Shown here: positions 60,201 to 64,000 of the stretch, piece after piece
Position numbering within the stretch: position 1 is the first letter of the stretch
How the letters are laid out: each line of letters starts with the position of its first letter
DNA from: Chloracidobacterium sp.
GTDB taxonomy: Bacteria > Acidobacteriota > Blastocatellia > Pyrinomonadales > Pyrinomonadaceae
Direction: 5' to 3'
NCBI GenBank assembly: GCA_016720705.1
Contig: JADKKB010000005.1
Span: 1-64,000, forward strand
DNA: 64,000 nucleotides
Position numbers and translations under genes: made by a program
The notes under the pieces: generated by a model
What the model saw: the letters and a program-made list of their open reading frames with translations, nothing else
What the model was told of the DNA's origin: nothing
Database searches by the model: none

Positions 60201-62919
60201 ACGAAAGGTGACGCCTGTGACGCAACAGGTCATTGAGTTTACGATCAGGAGCAACGGCCCGGACCGGAAGCAAGGGACGTATGACGACCTGACGCTAATG
60301 CAGATCGTCCACGTCTTGTCCGAGCAGGGAAAGGATGATCCGAAGCCGATATCGATCATTCGCCCGATCGCCTACACGGCATCGACGGGATCGATCGCGG
60401 GTACAGTGACCGATTCGAACGGTGCTGTTATCGCGTCCGCGAAAATAAAGGTCACTAATGTCGCCACGAGCATAGATCGCTCCGGCACCTCGAATGCGGA
60501 GGGCAACTATCTTATAACCAGCCTTGATGCCGGTACCTATAAATTACGCGTTTCATTCGACGGTTTTAAGGACTCGGTGATCGAAAATATTCCGGTCAAG
60601 GCTAACGCGACGGCAAAAGTGGACGTAACGCTCGAAGTCGGGTCGGTCAGTTCGGCCGTTGATGTGACGTCCGGCGGCGATCTGATGATGGAGACATCCA
60701 GTTCGGCGGTATCCACTACGGTCGACGGAGCACAGGGCAGCACACTTAACTTCTCCGCTCTACTTAAACTGAAGCCCGGCACTGTGCAGACCGCCAAAGA
60801 ATCGTCGACCCCGCGGTTGCGTGAGTATTTTCCGGAAACACTTGTCTGGCAACCGGAACTTTTGACTGACAGCAACGGTAAGGCTGCGCTCAAATTCAAA
60901 ATGGCGGACAACATTACTACGTGGAAGATGTACGTGATCGCATCGACAAAAAATGGCAAGATCGGCGTCGCGGAGAGTTCCGTGACCGCGTTTCAATCGT
61001 TCTTTGTCGATCTCGACCCGCCAAAATTCTTGACTGTCGGAGACGAGATATTTCTGCCGACACAGGTCCGAAACTATACACAGACCAAACAGCGGGTCGG
61101 GGTCAAAATGGATGCGGCGAACTGGTTCACATCGCTCGGTGCCGGAACCCAGCAGATCGAGGTCGGCGCGGGCGAGTCGAAAAATGCGGTATTCGGCTTT
61201 AGGGCAAACATACCTGTCAATGGCGGCAAGCAGCGTGTGACCGCAACTGCAGCGAGCGACGCCGACGCCATCGAACGACCGGTCACCGTCAGGCCCGACG
61301 GTCAGGAGATAGTCCGGACCGATTCTAAGATCGCGAGCGGAACGCAGCGATTCGACCTCACATTTCCAAGCAACGCGATAACGGCCACGCAAAAAGCAGA
61401 GTTAAAGGTCTATCCAAATCTCTATTCGCACGTGGCCGAGTCGGTCGAGGGGTTGCTCGAACGTCCGTACGGGTGCGGTGAGCAGACTGTATCATCGACA
61501 TACCCCAATCTAATGTTGCTCAAATTTGCAAAGCCCGGTTCGCCGATCGCCGTCAAAGCGCAAAACTACCTGCAAAAGGGCTACGAGCGATTGCTCGGCT
61601 ATCAGGCCGCAGATGGCGGATTTACGTACTGGGGCGGCAAAGACACGTCGGATGTCGCCCTGACGGCGTACGCAATTCGATTTTTGAATGACGCTGGATC
61701 GCAGATAACGGTTGACGATGATGTGATAAAACGCGCTTCGACGTGGCTGATAAAGCAGCAGCGTGCGGACGGGAGTTGGGCGAAAAGGTACAATTGGGAG
61801 ACCGCCGAAGATACCGGCCGGACCAAGATGATCACGACCTACATCGCTCGCAGCCTGGCGATGAACAAGGACGCCGACAAGTCGGTGCTCAAGCCGGCAC
61901 TCGACTATCTGCGGGCACGCAATAACGAGATCGACGAACCGTACGCACTGGCATTGTACGGGCTTGCATCGCTCGACTCGGGCGATCGTGCGGCGGCCGA
62001 AGATGTCGCTTCACGGCTCGAATCGATGGCGATCAGCGAGGGCGACGGCGTCTATTGGAAACTCGAGACCAACACGCCATTCTATGGTTGGGGAACTGCC
62101 GGGCGGATCGAGACTACGGCTCTGGTCACGCAGCTTTTGATCAAAGTGCGGAAAGACAAGCCGACAGAGCGAACGGCGGAACTGATCAGCAAGGGTACGA
62201 TATTTCTGCTCAAAAATAAGGATCGGTACGGCGTGTGGTACTCGACGCAGACGACGATCAACGTGCTCGACGCGTTTTTGGCGGCGATCGGCGACGCGAA
62301 AACAATTCAGGCACAACGACTCGAGATCACACTCAACGGCCAGCCGTTCAAAACCGTCGATGTCGCCGCCGATCGCATCGAACCCGTAATTTTTGATCTG
62401 ACCGGCAAGCTCGACTCGGCAACAAACGCGATCGAGGTCCGCACGACCGCATCTGCCCCGATGATGACGCAGACGGTCGCGACGCACTATATCGAATGGA
62501 AAGACGCGGATCTCTCAGCCCGTAGCGTTAACCAGTCAAGGGCGTTGAAACTCGACTACCAATGCGATAAACAGGCTCCGGCGATAATGCAGGAGGTGAA
62601 TTGCACGGTCCGCGCGGAACGCGTCGGTTTTCAGGGTTACGGAATGCTGCTGGCCGAGATCGGGACCCCGCCGGGAGCGGACGTCAGCCGGGAGTCGCTG
62701 GAAAAGGCCATCGCCGCCGACGGATCGATAAGCCGCTACGATGTGTTGCCCGACCGCATCGTGATCTATATGTGGTCGCGGGCCGGCGGAACGAACATCA
62801 ACTTCAAGTTCAAGCCGCGTTATGGTGTGAATGCAAAAACTCCGGCATCAACGATCTATGATTACTATAACCCGGAGGCTCAGGCCGTGGCTCCGCCACT
62901 CCGATTTACGGTGAAGTGA
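57205..62919 (+). CDS. Exported alpha-2-macroglobulin family protein with extra domains
   Basis: 1,904 residues from ATG 57205 with GAGGT 7 bases before; a GTG one codon earlier is also possible. Signal peptide (PLFLVLLVCSFSAAAQ), then MG-type domains with YQPEQLINIRGILMKGGE and a repeated IYKPGE motif (about residues 580 and 675). Residues ~835-1035 hold blocks like the DPWG-PY and S-G-DG-DD pattern of pseudopilin tails (LDPWGVAYRAKF, GRPYRITFD, RSGGSDGKFE, RSNGPDRKQGTYDDL). Residues ~1060-1180 form a carboxypeptidase-regulatory domain (GSIAGTVTDSNGAVIASAKIKVTN). The thioester motif PYGCGEQ is intact at about residue 1421-1427, followed by the alpha-toroid TED domain (GFTYWGGKDTSDVALTAYA). 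It is a predicted periplasmic protease trap. Confidence 0.92.
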   Translation: MQRRILPLFLVLLVCSFSAAAQTVIESESKVVVRDRIATANIVVAGSSDLSGITSSVELIDPAGTVRARASKFVVTDLGGKQSLSFEMAVTDILSSVKDDIAWYRLHYTVGQASGIISMSQMIDELFELRIIASDNLLTGMSYRVRVRAVNPFTEKPAVGVRVDSTVALELAGEGERKLELKGSAVTDADGFAVVDLAIPTEAKLAGEGEITVIGLKNGIVREANENLNALKEDVQFLTMTDKSIYQPEQLINIRGILMKGGESKTVVADSELEFRVLDEDDTVLYREKTRSSAFGIASISWRIPANAKLGDYKIEIRDESGEQIGAQRVRVSRYDLPNFVVNAKPSKPYYLPGDREAEIEINADYLFGKPVTGGKVRVVEETSREWNYKEQKYDIDEGDVRQGSTDSQGKFTARFDVKKALDGLDEDDWRKYRDINYAAYFTDLTTNRTEQRRFDIRVSREPIHVYLIGATNDLNPTMPIDAYVSTFYADGTPAECDVEVKMGVEDKGNPKTVERIRTNSYGVGKITMDRPKIGDPDDDLEYKLIAKDKDGRQGTAKDDISFDEDEAAIRLETDKAIYKPGETMSVNVSSTLKTGPLYVDIVNGWSVVESRFAHLKDGRVELQIPYSDKFKGELKIVAFAEDTDDDVVSGSRGVIFPIREGISVEATFDKDIYKPGEEATISYGVLDRLGTAVESALGVTIIDRAVEERARTDSEFGGIWSNYAGWLGYGSGLGAVNVKDLNELDLTKPITDDLQLVAEVILHDSYYKPNVFHSNSYFDEAKSVFSDRITKQFEPVGAALKLTYETANYRHAVDLESFEAILLESDIRFGQMLDPWGVAYRAKFSVEKARTGSFIRDEKTLFAELGVSGLADRFGRPYRITFDAERRFYRFQIRSGGSDGKFEKYDWGGDDFTVWTNLIDYFVDTETKIADIQRSLRVIPMNETDLRSTLLAGGIDFGGLRDGFGDPLYIVTQQRSRYWDKVTTESVQNYGEDTKTDRRKVTPVTQQVIEFTIRSNGPDRKQGTYDDLTLMQIVHVLSEQGKDDPKPISIIRPIAYTASTGSIAGTVTDSNGAVIASAKIKVTNVATSIDRSGTSNAEGNYLITSLDAGTYKLRVSFDGFKDSVIENIPVKANATAKVDVTLEVGSVSSAVDVTSGGDLMMETSSSAVSTTVDGAQGSTLNFSALLKLKPGTVQTAKESSTPRLREYFPETLVWQPELLTDSNGKAALKFKMADNITTWKMYVIASTKNGKIGVAESSVTAFQSFFVDLDPPKFLTVGDEIFLPTQVRNYTQTKQRVGVKMDAANWFTSLGAGTQQIEVGAGESKNAVFGFRANIPVNGGKQRVTATAASDADAIERPVTVRPDGQEIVRTDSKIASGTQRFDLTFPSNAITATQKAELKVYPNLYSHVAESVEGLLERPYGCGEQTVSSTYPNLMLLKFAKPGSPIAVKAQNYLQKGYERLLGYQAADGGFTYWGGKDTSDVALTAYAIRFLNDAGSQITVDDDVIKRASTWLIKQQRADGSWAKRYNWETAEDTGRTKMITTYIARSLAMNKDADKSVLKPALDYLRARNNEIDEPYALALYGLASLDSGDRAAAEDVASRLESMAISEGDGVYWKLETNTPFYGWGTAGRIETTALVTQLLIKVRKDKPTERTAELISKGTIFLLKNKDRYGVWYSTQTTINVLDAFLAAIGDAKTIQAQRLEITLNGQPFKTVDVAADRIEPVIFDLTGKLDSATNAIEVRTTASAPMMTQTVATHYIEWKDADLSARSVNQSRALKLDYQCDKQAPAIMQEVNCTVRAERVGFQGYGMLLAEIGTPPGADVSRESLEKAIAADGSISRYDVLPDRIVIYMWSRAGGTNINFKFKPRYGVNAKTPASTIYDYYNPEAQAVAPPLRFTVK

Positions 62920-63511
62920 GCCGTAACACGTCGCCGGGCGTATCGATGTCGAACGCAGCTTCCTCGATCGTGACAGAGTGCACTTGGTCGGGGTGATTTC
63001 GGATGAGCAGGCGAGCACCTTTGTCGCCGCTAAGTTGCCGCAGTTCGCCAAACAGTTCGCGGGCGAAAAGGGCGGGGACGCCGGCAGTTTGATCGTATTT
63101 CGCGGCGGTGATCGGCGAGCGGTGGAGAGTAAAGCCGCGGACGAGCCGGTCGATGTGTTCGGCGGTGACGAATGGTTGATCGCAAAGCGCGATGACGACG
63201 CCGTCCAATTCCGGCTCGGTATTTATCAAACTTGTCAGTCCACACTTTATCGACGAACTCATTCCCGTCTGCCAATTTTCGTTGATTGCCGTGTGGATCT
63301 CGAGGCCCGCAAGTTCAGCGTTCGCCGCTTCGAAGTCGGCACCGAGCACGACGACAATGGACCAGCAAGAGGTCTTGGTGAGCATTTCGGCCGTGTGCCT
63401 GAGCAGCGTTGTGCCGTGAAACCGCAGAAGCTGTTTGGGCTGCCCAAGACGGCTCGACCCACCGGCGGCAAGCAACATCGCTCCGATCTTTAACTCGCTA
63501 TTGTCGATCAT
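62906..63511 (-). CDS. mocA: Molybdenum cofactor nucleotidyltransferase (MocA-like)
   Basis: 201 residues. Nucleotidyl-transferase motifs LAAGGSSRLGQPKQLLRFHG (G-rich loop with R and K), ENWQTGMSSSIKCGL, VVIALCDQPFVTAEHIDRLV and SGDKGARLLI. It attaches CMP (or GMP) to molybdopterin for xanthine-dehydrogenase-type enzymes. It overlaps the xdhC end by 14 bases, so they form one unit. Its stop overlaps the convergent macroglobulin gene by 14 bases. No molybdo-enzyme structural gene is in the window. Confidence 0.9.
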   Translation of the reverse strand: MIDNSELKIGAMLLAAGGSSRLGQPKQLLRFHGTTLLRHTAEMLTKTSCWSIVVVLGADFEAANAELAGLEIHTAINENWQTGMSSSIKCGLTSLINTEPELDGVVIALCDQPFVTAEHIDRLVRGFTLHRSPITAAKYDQTAGVPALFARELFGELRQLSGDKGARLLIRNHPDQVHSVTIEEAAFDIDTPGDVLRLTSP

Positions 63512-64000
63512 AGATCGAGCCCTTTCGGTCGCGCAGGTGACTGCCGCCTCTTTTTTTCAAAACACTCTGAATCTCGGCGGCGATCGAGAGTGCGATGGCC
63601 TCGGGCGTGTCGGCACCGATGTCGAGCCCGACCGGAGCGTATAGCCTCGCAAGCTGGTCTTGGGTAAAAATCTCGCCGGCGGCGGCGAGTTCCTCAAGTA
63701 ACTGTTCAGTTCGGCGTTTTGGGCCAAGGGTTCCGACGTAAAATGCGCTCGACCTAAGCAATGCCGGCAGTATCAAGCGGTCGCGGCTGTAATTGTGCGT
63801 CATTATTACGGCGGCCGTAAGTGCGTCAGCGGTTATGACGGGCGATCGGTCCGGCTGTTGCTCAACGAGTATTTGAGCCTTTGGGAATCTCTCGGCGGTC
63901 AAAAATGCGGGCCGGTGATCGTAAACCGTAACTTGCCAGCCCAGTTCCGCTGCGATCCGGACAAGCGGTATCGCGTCCGTTCCGGCACCGAAGAGCAAAA
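63498..64000 (-). CDS. xdhC: XdhC/CoxI family molybdo-enzyme accessory protein (C-terminal part)
   Basis: The gene enters from beyond the window end; about 167 C-terminal residues are present. The XdhC Rossmann domain is seen: LFGAGTDAIPLVRIAAELGWQVTVYDHRPAFLTAERFP, then DALTAAVIMTHNYSRDRLILPALLRSSAFYVGTLGPKRRTEQLLEEL and the end block LYAPVGLDIGADTPEAIALSIAAEIQSV. These are all diagnostic. It inserts sulfurated molybdenum cofactor into xanthine dehydrogenase-like enzymes and is transcribed ahead of mocA. Confidence 0.92.
   Translation of the reverse strand, partial: LLFGAGTDAIPLVRIAAELGWQVTVYDHRPAFLTAERFPKAQILVEQQPDRSPVITADALTAAVIMTHNYSRDRLILPALLRSSAFYVGTLGPKRRTEQLLEELAAAGEIFTQDQLARLYAPVGLDIGADTPEAIALSIAAEIQSVLKKRGGSHLRDRKGSIYDRQ

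Overview
The window looks like a piece of an Acidobacteriota chromosome, most likely class Blastocatellia. This is inferred from gene content: a VWFA-related secreted protein, an alpha-2-macroglobulin carrying a carboxypeptidase-regulatory domain, a TonB-C/TPR secreted protein, an ImuA-ImuB-DnaE2 mutasome, qNor-type nitric oxide reductase, and many short palindromic repeats. No rRNA is present to confirm it. Genes are mostly housekeeping or single-operon units, with one tRNA and no prophage or insertion-sequence transposase.

Region 1-9.8 kb: every gene is recognisable but broken by frameshifts roughly every 50-200 bases, on both strands. The rest of the window has long intact frames. This suggests an error-rich contig end rather than a block of natural pseudogenes. 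Reading across frames gives the 3' part of a quinol nitric oxide reductase (norB), a group III truncated haemoglobin, a Crp/Fnr regulator, a small membrane protein, a cysteine-cluster protein, a DUF481 outer-membrane protein, a Bcp peroxiredoxin, a rhodanese lipoprotein, UDP-GlcNAc 2-epimerase plus UDP-sugar dehydrogenase, a HEAT-like protein and a DUF2227 protein.

Region 9.8-29 kb: a gene-poor repeat-rich spacer, a UbiA-type prenyltransferase, YqeY, a large GT-C-like membrane protein, HU, tRNA-Pro(UGG), RdgB, the YbbA/YbbP ABC system divergent from TesA, threonine synthase, a MacB-like permease, a secreted GH38-like protein, and a second repeat-rich spacer before an EamA transporter.

Region 29-40 kb: a heat-shock cluster (hsp20-clpB-grpE) preceded by a near-consensus promoter overlapped by a HAIR-like (HspR) operator. 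Divergent from it is a nucleoside uptake and salvage run: two nucleoside ABC permeases, purine nucleoside phosphorylase, uridine kinase, cytidine deaminase and an exported amidohydrolase. A TonB-C/TPR protein follows.

Region 40-64 kb: an M1 aminopeptidase bracketed by two ~90-100 bp inverted repeats; the SOS mutasome imuA-imuB-dnaE2 with a predicted LexA-type box; a PAS-GAF-PAS-GGDEF-EAL protein; TrmFO; TauE/SafE; VWA protein; XerC; a dipeptidyl-peptidase IV remnant; a DUF6968 protein; a 1,905-residue alpha-2-macroglobulin; and MocA/XdhC molybdo-enzyme maturation genes running off the end.

The most unusual signal is a set of short palindromic repeats that sit in frame inside protein-coding genes (thrC, the M1 peptidase, and dnaE2, where one has become a six-copy 69-bp array). 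Related copies or family members also occur in intergenic DNA. A second signal is a pair of exactly 210-bp non-coding repeats whose predicted stem differs by compensating changes.
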